From Batkoa obscura (Eukaryota > Entomophthoromycota > Entomophthoromycetes > Entomophthorales > Batkoaceae): a DNA stretch of 64,000 nucleotides. A program made the position numbers and the translations under genes. The DNA is taken from contig JASVEC010000045.1 of NCBI GenBank assembly GCA_030770535.1, forward strand, positions 228,612 through 292,611, in the 5' to 3' direction. Under the pieces are notes generated by a model. The model searched no databases and was not told where the DNA came from. It saw only the letters and a program-made list of their open reading frames with translations. Of this stretch, positions 33,958 through 45,079 are shown piece by piece (position 1 is the first letter of the stretch; each line of letters starts with the position of its first letter).

Positions 33958-36900
33958 TTAATTCATAATAAAGTCTAACATACCCTTAGACTGCCTTGGT
34001 GCAGGTTTAGGTTTATGATCAGGCGTACTTTTTGAAGGTTCTTGTTGAATTATAGGCTGAGTTTGGATTTGTTCTTGGGTTTGATCTACATCCTCTGATT
34101 GAAATGTTCTTTGAAAATAACTTTGGTTATTTGCATAAACTTGACCCTGGTTTTGGTTATAATCTGGTAATTGAGGAGAATAGAATGGTACTTGAGGTTG
34201 AACATGAAATGAAGGCTCAGAAAGGTTGGGATTTGGGCTTGGTACATGACTCCTAATATTAAATGTTGAGGGTGTTGGCCTAACGCTAGCCATTGTACTA
34301 TGAGCTAAACTTGAAGGCATATAGTGAATCATATTATCCATGTTTAAAGGCCTAAAAATATGCTGGGAATGACTTGCTCTACGTACAAACCCTAAGTGTG
34401 CAAGATGATTGTTTTGAACCGCAGTTTGATGGGACGATAAAACTTCTTGAACTCTTGGAATTGGAATTGGTCTTTGGATTGAAACCATCCTAACCCCTAC
34501 GCTTCCTCTTCTATGTAATGCATCAGAATACACCACTTGTTGTCCTGCTTGTGATACGTTTGGTATCACTTGTACCCCGCGTGGGAAATTCGGATAAACA
34601 TATCCACCTCGTACATTCTGTTTAGTGATGCTTGGCTGCCTTAGACGTGGTTGTTCATTCGAAATACTACTTAAGTTCTGTGATGTTTGGGGATTCAATT
34701 CAGGAAAACTTGGCTGTCTAAAGTGTGATTGCTCAGTTGGAATACTACTCAAATTTTGAGAAGAACGGGCACTCAACTCAGCAAAACTTGACTGCCTAAA
34801 CCGTGGTTGCTCGGTTGGGATATCATGCGGATTTTGAGAAGGACGAACATTTAATTCAGTAAAGCTTGACTGTCTGAAATGCGACTGTTCAGCTGGGATA
34901 TCGTGCAAATTTAGAGAAGATTGAGAGTTTGTTTGCGGTTCAAGAGCGCGAGGAGGTATTAATGCAAGTGGACGATAATATGTACGCCCATCTTGAATCC
35001 CATGATGCGATGGAAAACTCGGTTGTACTTTAGAATCTTGAGTCACATTTGGATTATCCGGAATTTTAGGAAGAATGTTTACCTTAGTATCTGAAGTAGA
35101 GTTGAATTTGTCCTTTATATGTTTCAAAGGTTCTTTGTTTTCATAAGGCAGATCCTTATTTTGAGTTTGTAACATATTTGGCGTTTTTTCATTTTTGAAT
35201 ATCCCAAACGATGGGTTATTGTTCTTGTTAGGACGTCCTTTTTTAGAAGGTCTGTCATTTCCATCACCAAGTTTGCTTATATTCTTAGCCGAGTTTTCTG
35301 ATCCTAGAATACCATTACTTGCCATATTATTTGGGTGATTATTTAATGATGTTCTGTCTGATCGTTTTATGTCCTCAACCATTACTTTATTTTCACTATT
35401 TGCTTGTTTTTCTTGTACAAATCTTGAGGTAGTTGAAGCTGGAATATTTGAAACCTCTGCTACTTTGGGAAGTGGACTAAAATCGTTACTTGACATCAAC
35501 ATAAAAATATTACTAGCCTTTGCACTTTTATTAGTACTTGAATACCCTTGACTTTTATTAATTATATCAGTGTTGCCACGGTGTCCTATTTGGGCAGTAC
35601 TTGGGTTTGCAAGATCCTGATTCTGATTATTAACATCCTTTGTAGTTGCTGCTAATTCACGGACATTGCTTGAATTTTCAAGGTCTCCATTTTCAGTAGC
35701 TTTTACTGCATAAAGATTAGTCGATTCTTTGATACTATTAGCTTGGTCATGAGCGCTTTTCATAGCTGCTGCTAGTGTATTGAGATTACTTGGCTTTGTA
35801 AGATCCTCATTCTGGTTTTGGACATCATTTTTAATTTCTTCCAGATCGTTACAGTCTCTTGATTCTTTAGGATCCTGATCTTTATAACCAAGATCCTTTG
35901 TGGTAGCTTCTAATACGGGATTTTCTTCTAAATCATTTTTATTATTTGAATTAGTTTTTGTCAGTAATCTATTTTTAATATCAATATCCCCAATATTATT
36001 GTTGATAATCACGTCCTTTATCTCATTATCTTCAAACTTGGTATTGTTTTCACAGTTATCTGCGCTCAGTATTATATTACTATTTTTCATTGTATCCTTT
36101 GAAATATAATTATCAATACCAATATACGTTTGATCTCCATGCTTCATTGTGTTTACGCCATCATGTTCATTCACACTATTTTTGTTTTTTGCTTCTGGAG
36201 CTTGGTCATATTTGATTTCAAAATTCTCTATCCTATTAAAATCTGCGTCATCCACTAAGCTACTATCCATACTTTTAGGTTCTTGTCCAATCGTTTCCAA
36301 CCTATTAACACCATCAGATTTATGATCTTCTTGATTTTGATTTTCTGGTATATGACTTAAAAATCCTTCCCTTCTAACCAGATCCAATCCTTCAGCCCTA
36401 ATGCTATCTCCGGAAATCAAACCATTATTATTTTCATACACTTCTTCTATGGATTTTAAAGAAACACTGTTTAGAGTACTAAAGTCTGATCCAGAAAGCA
36501 TTCGCCGTTTTTGTGGTATGAATGAGTTTTTTGTATTAATATTTGGGACTGAATAGGCTCTTTTTGAAGCTTCTTTTGAGTTTATTGATGGATTTTTACT
36601 ATCCAAAAGTTCCATTTGAGTACCATTTAAAGAACTTGCTTTCTTATTGGAATTTTCAATCAATATTAAATTTTTATCAGTATTGGGCGATTGCTTTAAG
36701 TTACTAAAGTCAGACAAATTTCTGTTTTCTTCTTCCTTTGGTTTCTCCGCTGTATCAACTTTACTACCGATTGGAATTTTAAATAAATCTTTTTCATTTA
36801 CATCCTTTTCGTTTTTTATCGTAGGACTAGGTGACTCCTTTAATGAATCTAATATTTTAGCTCCACTTGTTGGAGTTTTTGCATCTTCTTGACTATTGAC

Positions 36901-38650
36901 GCTATGATCTTTATCTTCTGATTTAGTGTCATTTATCCTTACAGTTAAAGATTTTGCTGGAGTATTACGTTTCAAGTCAAGATTATCATTTCGGCTAATT
37001 ATTTTAGATTCATAACTATTGTATTTATAAAGGCTTACCCATAATATGACCCTTGTCCAATTGACAACCTTTCCCTCTCTTTCCACTGAGATCTGATCTT
37101 TTCAATTGATTGTTCTAACTTGAAAAAAATTAAAACAAGTAAACTTTTAACTCAAATATTTACCTTTTCTCTAGAAACTCCATTTTCAATTATTTTAAGA
37201 ATTTCTCTGATCGTTTGTTCATTATTAGGTATATTCTTATCTAAACGAAATTTTATGAAACTGGAAACTAGATTAATGATACTTTTGTGTGTAAAATGTT
37301 TAACACTTACACCCATCCCCCAACTACTGTTTGTGGAGCATAACCTTTTTCTATCACCATGACTCTCCAATTTGGGTCCCACCTAAAAATTAAAGTATTT
37401 GATAATACTTTTATAAAATATATTACCTGAATTCCGCTATCTTTCCTTCTGGGGGAGATAACCTCCACCTTAGAAACAATTAATGATTAAAATAACTATA
37501 AATTATATATGTTACTTTGCATATTGATCTGGAGACAGTTGTAAGGGTGATATAACCTTTAAACTACCATTGTGCATTACCTGGAGGTTATATACTGGCT
37601 TTCTATCCATATTATAAGTGACTTGGATTCGAAAATCCACGGTTAATTTTTCGAGTGGCTTCCATTTAAGCCTAAAATATTAAATAAAGGATATTTTGCA
37701 AATAAACAGATTCTTACAACTTGCTACAAACCCCGCTTTTATATGGGAGCCCAACTGGTGTAAATATTAATCCATCACTAGGATGTTTTAAGTTTGGGAT
37801 ATTCGATAATACTACACTTAATCCATAAGAACGTTCCATTTTTTTTAATTTGATACTAGAAAACTTAATAAGACGAAATAAAAAATAATTAAACAATGTA
37901 CCTAAATGGCTGTTTTTTTGATATTTCTGGATTTGAATTTAAGAATTTATCTAAAGGAGCAATTATCTCTTGTTGTAACATCTTGAAAAAATTAAATATA
38001 AAAAGCTATTTATAAAACAAATTACTCCTAATCTAGTAGCGAAAGAGCGATGTGTTATGAGATTCGTGTTATAAACCATCAAATCAAATGCTAAAAAGTG
38101 AGCTGATTTCTAAAACATTATGTTAGATGATTATTTGGTTGAATTTAAATGCTTTACCTTCCCAGTTACTTTATCTTCATCAATAACAAGCTCACCATCT
38201 AAAAGTGATTCATGTTGAAATGTAGTCAAATTTTCACGGCATGGTAGCATAAGCGAACTTATGTATTGATAAGAATTCCTTTTGTTTATCTAGACTTATT
38301 AATTTTTAATAAATTGTAAATAATTTTGTTTACCAAAAAGCAAGATGGCCCTTCTTTAGTATGAGTGCTTAAAAGAAGATACCTTACACCATCACTTTTT
38401 TCACAAACATAATAATCTTCATTACAAAGTAGTTCGAGGTGACTTGAATTGAAATTTATAGGTTCACTTCCTGGAAACCTTAATCAAAATACTGTCAGTA
38501 AAAATTGATTAAAGTATATTAATTTTACAAATCGTTTTTTGGCTTTAGTAGCTCTTTGACTCTCTGTTTCAACGTGTTCTCAAAGTTAATTTCGCAGTGA
38601 AGTCCAATATGTTCAGGGTCTAAGACCGCTGCTTTTTGGGATGATGACAT
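33958..38650 (-). CDS. CEG1: mRNA guanylyltransferase (capping enzyme) with a ~1000-residue disordered tail
   Basis: The start (38648-38650) opens MSSSQKAAVLDPEHIGLHCE. Exon 2 carries FPGSEPINFNSSHLELLCNE and the nucleotidyl-transfer motif I as YYVCEKSDGVRYLLL (Lys of KxDG forms the GMP adduct). Then follow FLINKRNSYQYISSLMLP, motif III ESLLDGELVID, SAHFLAFDLMVYN, motif IV HPSDGLIFTPVGLPY, motif V LLKWKPLEKLTVDFRI, then GKIAEFRWD and IKFRLDKNIPNNEQ of the OB fold. The enzyme caps nascent Pol II transcripts. Typical fungal proteins end about here (about 450 residues). Twelve exons join in frame to 1408 residues only if introns of 29 nt (37282-37310) and 23 nt (37016-37038) are spliced. The second leads into a disordered Ser/Asn/Gln/Pro tail (33958-37015). 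Alternatively the tail is a separate gene and the enzyme stops at YYG. Confidence 0.85.
34622..34930 (-). repeat. Four tandem 26-residue (78-nt) repeats in the guanylyltransferase tail
   Basis: The tail repeats the unit IP-x-EQ-x2-FRQ-x-SF-x-EL-x3-x-SQN four times, the last one worn (ISNEQPRLRQPSITKQ). The nucleotide period is 78. The unit is rich in Arg, Gln, Ser and Phe, which suits multivalent weak binding. Role unknown. Confidence 0.85.
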
Positions 38651-39691
38651 AAGTAAATTTCTTGGTTTAACGTTTTATTTACAAAAAAATTAAAAATAAA
38701 TTTACAAATTTGAGTCTTAATTTAAACGTATTGAAGTTTATGCAAAAATCAGCTGATTTTTGACTCCCCTTTACATAATACTAAGTTGGATTTTTATTGG
38801 ACTTTAACTCTATGCATTTTAAAAAAGGGGAAATCGTTAGCACATATCTATCCCTAAGGATATAATTATGGAATAGATGATTGGCATATAAAATATGCTT
38901 TTGCCAAACAACCAAGTTTGTGTTAAAATAGGCAAATTAAAGTTTAGTAAACTACATCAATTTGAAGATTTAATAGAGAAAATGAGTAATCTAGTTTGAT
39001 TTACTTATTACTATGAAATTACAATTGTCTTAATATTATTGGTTTAAATTTATAAGTATTTTTAGTTGAATTGGCGTAAGTATAAGCTTGAATATTCTTT
39101 TATCTTCAAACATGTCCTTATCTTAAAAGGATATATCGTGTAATCACCAGATTATTATTTTGAGTTAATCTTTGTTAAGTTTGAATTTTTGTCTAAGCAG
39201 TAATTATAACAGCCATAATAGCATTAGTATAGTAAACGCCCTATGGAGTTTCTATAATATAAAGCTAATATTAAAAAAGATTCAATATTTTGATATAAAG
39301 TATCTAAAGCTAAATTTTAAAGCTCTACCTACTTGTATGATCTTTGAATTTTATGGGACTTGGATTTTAACCGCGTTATAAATACTTCAAATACTACCTT
39401 TAAGAATGAAATGAAAAGCTCGATTGATTTTAAGTTCGTAAAGAAACCTAAATAATCATTATTACGTTTTAATAGAAAAATGATAGAAACATGTTAATAT
39501 TATGAGGCTTGGAAAATATCAATTAAATTTCTATTCAAAATGGGGAGTTTAAACTAAATTTAGCTACTTAATGTGGCTTTGATCTAATAATTCTGTAATA
39601 TAGTTTTTGATTGGTTTTAAAGTCGTCGAAGTAAATTTAAAGCGTAAAATAACGGAAATAAGAGTTATTTTATAATTATTTAGAATACAAA
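38651..39691. other. Divergent promoter region, capping enzyme and carrier
   Basis: 1.04 kb between divergent starts. A 69-codon frame at 39172-39381 has no features of a gene. No clear site beyond general AT-richness. Confidence 0.5.
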
Positions 39692-40785
39692 ATGTCACTT
39701 TCAAAAGATTTACCAAGTAGCTGGTCCAGTTTTGGAGCTGCTTTATCTGGGGGTGTTGGAGCTGCTTTTGCCCTTACAGCTACTTACCCATTAGATTTGT
39801 AAGCTTTATATAACTTTATAAATATTTTTTAACAAAATAAGAGCAAAAACTGTATTACAAGTTCCAGTTGGAAATCCAGATGAAAAGAGTGAAGGTGAGA
39901 AAAGACCAACTACTATGTTAGAAGTTATTCAAAGAGTTTATGAAAAAGAAGGAATAACTGGAGTTTATAATGGGTTACCTACTGGTGTTTTGCAAGTAAT
40001 GGCCAATAGCTTTGCTTATTTTTACTTTTATACTTTTATAAGAAATCATTACCTTAAACGCGCTACGCCCAAGGTTGGAGAGATGCATGCCACTTTACCT
40101 GCTTGGGCTGAGTTAAGTGTAGGTGGTGTTGCTGGGATTTTAGCACAATTATGCACTTTACCTGTCTCTGTTGCGGTTACTCGCCAGCAGACTACTTTAG
40201 CTGAACATCGTAAAAGTATGATTGAAACATGGAAAGATATAATTGAAGAAGATGGGTATTCTGGACTTTGGAGAGGACTTAAACCATCTTTAGTTTTAGT
40301 GATAAACCCATCAATTACATATGGTGTTTTTGAAAAGTGTAAAGGATACTGGCTTAATCTTAAAGCAAAGAGAGACTTGACTGCTCTTGAAATTTTCGTA
40401 ATTGGAGCTATCTCTAAAACTATAGCTACCATAGTAACTTACCCATATATCATGGCCAAGGTCAGATTACAATGGAAAGCTCCTAAACATGTTACTGATG
40501 ATCCAGAATATAAACCTTACAAAGATTCAATTGATGTATTAAAAAGAGTTTTAAAAAACAAGGGTTTAATTGGATGGTATGAGGTAAGCTAATTCAAATA
40601 TAAGCGTATAATTTATTTATCATATTTAGGGAATGCAAGCTCAAATCTCGAAAGCCGTATTATCTCAAATTATTTTATTTTTAGTTAAGGAAAAAATCAC
40701 CTTCTCAGTTACTATGCTTTTACTTGGGTTAAGAAAGCTTATTGCTAAAAACAATCAAACATCTGCTATTGTTCAAAAAAATTAA
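39692..40785 (+). CDS. Mitochondrial carrier family protein, peroxisomal PMP47/ANT1-like
   Basis: Three exons encode about 330 residues with three carrier repeats. The signature motifs are TATYPLDLIRAKTVLQ, CTLPVSVAVTRQQTTL and VTYPYIMAKVRLQWK; the conserved Px(D/E)x(K/R) is clear in the first and relaxed in the other two. The N-terminus SSWSSFGAALSGGVGAAFAL starts repeat one. The YPLDLIRAK and YPYIMAKVRLQ wording and the long repeat-three linker with KAPKHVTDDPEYKPY recall the peroxisomal ATP/cofactor carriers (yeast Ant1, Candida PMP47, animal SLC25A17) more than inner-mitochondrial carriers. The C-terminal exon ends FLVKEKITFSVTMLLLGLRK. The substrate is inferred from family resemblance only. 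Confidence 0.8.
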
Positions 40786-40885
40786 GATTATAAAGCTTCT
40801 TATACATTTACTTCAAAATGTCTAATAGTTTTGTCAAATTTATTATCATTTAAATAAACAATTTAGTCCATTTCATTAAAATTTA

Positions 40886-42064
40886 TTATTTATAATATAA
40901 ATCTTCTCTACGATGGGAAACTAAGGGCATTTGTTCTCTTATTTTTTTCAAATACCCAAGATTGATAGTTCCATCACAAATTGACTGCATATTATCACCA
41001 CATCCTGATAAAATTTCCCCCCACGGATCTACAATCTATAAAAGTGAATTAGATCCAAAACTGAAAATTTTATTTTATTTTACAAGACTGTTTCCATAAC
41101 TTTCTCTTTTTTCATTGTGCTTTCCTATTTGTCCTGGTGCTAAAACGTAACATTGGGTTTCAATAGCACGTGCTCGTACAAGGATTTCTTAATATTAAAT
41201 AAAGACAACATTAATAAAATGTATGTTACCCCAATGAGCTTGTCCAGTTTTAATTGTGAATACAGATGGGTACACAATTATTTCGGCCCCTTTATTTTTT
41301 AGAGTTTGAGAGAGTTCTGGAAAACGTATGTCATAACACTAATCTTTTTAAAAAAATGAAATACATATAATAAATAGTTACAATTGCTAATCCAACTTTC
41401 CCAAAGGGTGTATCTACAATAGAAGATATCTCTTTTCCAGCTTCTGTATAGTTACTTTCTTTTAAGTTTGGACCATTATGAATGCTCTACAATAATCTTA
41501 GTTCTGGCTATTAAAAAATATCCCAATTACTATATCAAACAGATGTACTTTTCTATAGTTCACTACTAAACTACCTTGATCTGACATTAAGGTATAGGTA
41601 TTATACAATTTACCGGAGTCTTCAATCTTTTTTACAATATTTATTTATAGCCTGGATTAGTATGATTTTATAGTTACCTTCTCATGGACTCCAATTCCAA
41701 TCCAGATTTCGTTTTCTTTTGCCATTTTACTTATTTCTTTGATAAAATTACCATCTAATGATTCAGCTAAATTGAAAGCTTCTTCTTTACTTGTTGAAAT
41801 AAAATCACTTGCTTCTGGGAAAAATATAGCCTATTAATTAGTTTAAAGCTGATGATTCAAATTCAACCTTACTTTGTTCTTCATTTGTTTTGCTTTTTTT
41901 ATTAGTGAATTACAAATTAATAGATTCTTTTCGACATTGTTTGTTGCGCAAAACTGACCACAGGCTACTTTGTAACTCATTTTATGTATAACTATATTTC
42001 TAGGTCTTATAAATAAGGGACTAAGATGTTTGAGGTTTATTTTTTTAATACTTTGAATATTCAT
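40886..42064 (-). CDS. NIT1: Nitrilase-family amidase, deaminated-glutathione amidase type
   Basis: A multi-exon gene of the carbon-nitrogen hydrolase fold. The Glu-Lys-Cys triad is visible: FFPEASDFI, NYRKVHLFD and CYDIRFPELSQ (the Cys begins an exon). Other conserved parts are KVACGQFCATNNVEKNL at the strand-1 start, PFGKVGLAI before the catalytic Cys, HWEILVRARAIETQCYVLAP and YGNSLVDPWG. This wording matches Nit1/yeast Nit2, which hydrolyse deaminated glutathione formed by transaminase side reactions. Two starts are possible: the distal ATG (42064) adds 28 basic residues (MNIQSIKKINLKHLSPLFIR), a likely mitochondrial targeting sequence, and the internal MSYKV would give a cytosolic form. 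That dual use is known for Nit1 in other eukaryotes. Confidence 0.87.
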
Positions 42065-42301
42065 TATATTTCTAAGGGATGATTTAATAATTTAAAACTG
42101 AAGTTTTTATCGAATTATAATTATAGCATCTATTGTTATAAAAAATAGATGTATCTTTTAATAAATTAAAAATTAATATAGAATGCTTTTATTGCTATAA
42201 ATTACTATAGAATTTACTATTTATTGATGACAACAATCAATAGGTTTAACAATTTATCATAATATAGTATGATTATTCATTTCATAAAGATTACAAAAGA
42301 A

Positions 42302-43491
42302 TTATTTATCTAAGTAGTCCTTTACCACTTTCCATTTCTTTTTGCCCACATGTTTAAGGTAATTCCCTCTATTTTTCCAGAGTTGTTGGAAGTACTTTTT
42401 TGCTTCTTCTTTATTACCACTCAACTAAATTATGTAAGTATTTTTTAATTAAAAATAAGTGAAAGTACCTCAGATGTCAGTCCTAAATTATATAATAAAG
42501 TCGACATGTTTTTATCTTTATCCTCATTTTCCACATCCTTTACCTGTTTTAATATTAAAATACCTTGTTTAAAAGCATTCAAAGCAAACTCATCATACTT
42601 CAAACCTTGATAAGCTACACCCAAATTGCAGTATAGAATGGACTTTTTAATCGGGTCATTTCCGCTATTTAAAGCTAATTGATATAAGACTATTGCTGAG
42701 TGAAATCCCCCAGTTTTAATATAATAAGATCCTATTTCTTCAACTGCCGCCAAATATTCTTGATCTGTAAGCCAACTAGGTTTTTTTATTTTATGATCAA
42801 GCTCATGGTACGTGTTTCCTTTGTTTGAGTTATCCAAGTAGTCATCAAAAATTAATTCTATTGCTTTTTCAATCTTTTGATCACTTTGTACTATATCATT
42901 CGTTTTTAAATATAATCTATAGAGCTCAAGACAAATCCCTAGAGCTTTATTTTTGTTTTTTTCTTCTTCTTTTAAACTCTTTTTATTTATACTATCCTTA
43001 AAATTTAGATCAATGCTGTCATTTTGATCTAAATGTACTAAAGCCTGCTCAAAAGATCGTATAGCTTCAGTTAATTTATTGTTCATTTTATATACTTCTG
43101 CTAGTTCTAAAATAGTTCCAATTAAGAGCCATGAGTTATTATCTATTTTACTATTCTCAATCATGCTATCTATAGCAGCTTTTAAGTGAACTTCACTTGT
43201 GTTTAAATCCTTTTCTTTATTCTTCGCCCATAATGCACTTCTTAATTCTGCTCTTACTTCTGGTGGAAATTTATGAATGTTAGATAACAAAGTACGATAT
43301 GCACCATAAGATAAAACAAATAGTGAAGTAATTGATAATATATAAATATATAAATTATTGGATTCTTCCTTTTTTGTCTTGTTTATGTTATAGCATCTTT
43401 TACTTAGTATAGTATTAAGATTGATCTGGTGCTTATTTAAAATAAATAAACAATTTTGTTTAAGGAATCTATTAAATATGAACCTTTTCAT
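42302..43491 (-). CDS. Mitochondrial inner-membrane TPR protein, Mgr3-like
   Basis: Two exons encode about 390 residues. The N-terminus is basic and hydroxylated (MKRFIFNRFLKQNCLFILNK...RCYN), like a presequence. It is followed by one transmembrane helix (LYIYILSITSLFVLSYGAYR) and the KFPPEVRAELRSALWAKNKE block seen in fungal Mgr3-type proteins. TPR-like helices follow (LAEVYKMNNKLTEAIRSFEQAL, EIGSYYIKTGGFHSAIVLYQLAL, CNLGVAYQGLKYDEFALNAF). The last exon (GNKEEAKKYFQQLWKNRGNY...) ends at 42302. In yeast Mgr3 pairs with Mgr1 as an adaptor of the i-AAA protease Yme1; that role is inferred here from the layout. Confidence 0.72.
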
Positions 43492-44124
43492 TTAATCATT
43501 TAAAAAACTAACAGCTAAAAGTTAGTTTATATTGATTTTGAATGATTGGTTAAAACTTTCAGCATTTTATTTTAGTTAACACCTAATAAATTATATAGCT
43601 ATAGCTCAAAAATAATACTCAAAAATAAAACACTATGTATCAAAATATTTTATTATAGACAAAAATATAGAAACGGTAGCTATATAATAAAAACAATATT
43701 AAAAATAAAGCGATATAGCTATGCAAACAATTGGTGAAAACTCTATCATTAATTATAACTTGTTTAATAAATGCTTTAAATTTTATCTTAAAGAATCTCC
43801 TCTTAATGAATATATTGAGAATTACCAACAATATCAAAACTTGTATTTTATAAAATTGTTAAATTAATGTCTACCATTTTCTCACTCTAAAATCTTTTGC
43901 TTCCTTAATAATATACATTCCTTCACTTTTCTACTCGAATCATCTTTTTCAATTTTACACTACATTATATCACTCTTATAATTAAAGCTAAAAACATTAA
44001 ATAAAGTAAATTTCATCATAAATTCAGATTGAAAATATGTGGTTGCTTTAAATAAATTACCGTTATTTCATCTTTTTAATTTATTATCTCCATAGAGATA
44101 TAATTTATATTGTAATTAATATTT
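43492..44124. other. Intergenic
   Basis: AT-rich, 633 bp; a 65-codon frame at 43640-43837 has no support. Nothing recognised. Confidence 0.5.
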
Positions 44125-44507
44125 TTAACGGAGACGACGAGCTTCACGTTCGGACTCAAGAAGGGTCAAGATATCGTTTTCACGGACTGGGCCCTTTACG
44201 TTACGGATGATGGAACGGGATGGATCATCAATAAATTCAACACGAACTTGGGTTACACCACCACGGGAACCAGTACGACCAAGTACTTTTACAACACGAG
44301 CAAGTTTAATTGGGGCTTGTTTAGAATCCTATTTGATTACCTATGTTTAGTTTACATTTTTAATTATTTGAATTTTAAGATTCTTTAAGCATTAATATGT
44401 ATATTTGAAAAATGTATTATATCCTTCATTTATTTAACATCAAAAGTATAAGATGGATGTGTCTGTTTTAATATATTTAATTCGAGTTAATCTAAAGTAC
44501 ATACCAT
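44125..44507 (-). CDS. RPS28: Ribosomal protein eS28 (RPS28)
   Basis: Exon 2 (44125-44328) encodes [40 protein letters not shown] and [27 protein letters not shown], the nearly invariant small-subunit protein eS28 (68 residues in all). Exon 1 is just the start codon ATG (44505-44507), followed by a 176-nt intron that opens GTATGT, the longest intron I see in this window. An intron directly after the ATG is common in fungal ribosomal protein genes. The codons are richer in G and C than in neighbouring genes, as expected for a highly expressed gene. Confidence 0.93.
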
Positions 44508-45079
44508 ATTGTTAGAAGGAGAGACTTCTTAAAATTTGAGTCGAAAAGGAAGGTGAATCATAACTATGACTCAAATTAATGTGATCTTAAAATTATACCA
44601 ATCATTAATTGATATTTGGGTAAAATTGCAACAAAATAAGCAATTCTTAAAATTAAAATTAAAATGCATGTAAATATTACAATTAAATATTACAATTAAA
44701 TATTATAAAAAAATATTTAAATTGAGATACTTTTAATTAATCAAAAAATCTTTACTTTTTTAAGTAATATGTATTATTGTTATAATATGTAATTTTAAAT
44801 ATTATAGTTATCAAACCTAAAGTGTTATAATGTGAATAAAGATGTAAAAAATGAAAACAAAATGTTCACAGTTAAATTTGATTACTTTATATTAAATTAG
44901 CAGCAATATTTTGATAATGAGGTGAATATTTAATTTTTGATACCAACATTAATTATTTTCTGATTTAAATATATATATAATTAATGTTTCATTAACAAAA
45001 ATTGAATTGCCCTTATTCAAATAAGATAACATATATTATTGATGCTGCAAAATTAGCTATATTGATACATTATCAACAT
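44508..45079. other. RPS28 promoter side, AT-rich
   Basis: 572 bp of almost pure A/T upstream of RPS28 with a repeated AATATTACAATTA stretch near 44665-44700. No gene. Confidence 0.5.

Noticed and set aside
35900-36892. Several plus-strand frames with hydrophobic peptides under the capping-enzyme tail
   Set aside because: Antisense of Ser/Asn/Lys-rich codons gives Leu/Phe-rich runs that look like membrane helices but are artefacts.
39172-39381. 69-codon frame between the capping enzyme and carrier genes
   Set aside because: No signal peptide, domain or codon pattern; consistent with chance in AT-rich DNA.
40049-40432. 127-codon minus-strand frame inside the carrier gene
   Set aside because: Antisense shadow of a well-supported carrier exon.
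43640-43837. 65-codon hydrophobic minus-strand frame
   Set aside because: Very AT-rich, Ile/Phe/Lys composition expected from random A/T sequence.
44665-44700. CRISPR-like direct repeats (AATATTACAATTA)
   Set aside because: Two adjacent simple AT-rich repeats with no spacers, in a eukaryotic nuclear chromosome.
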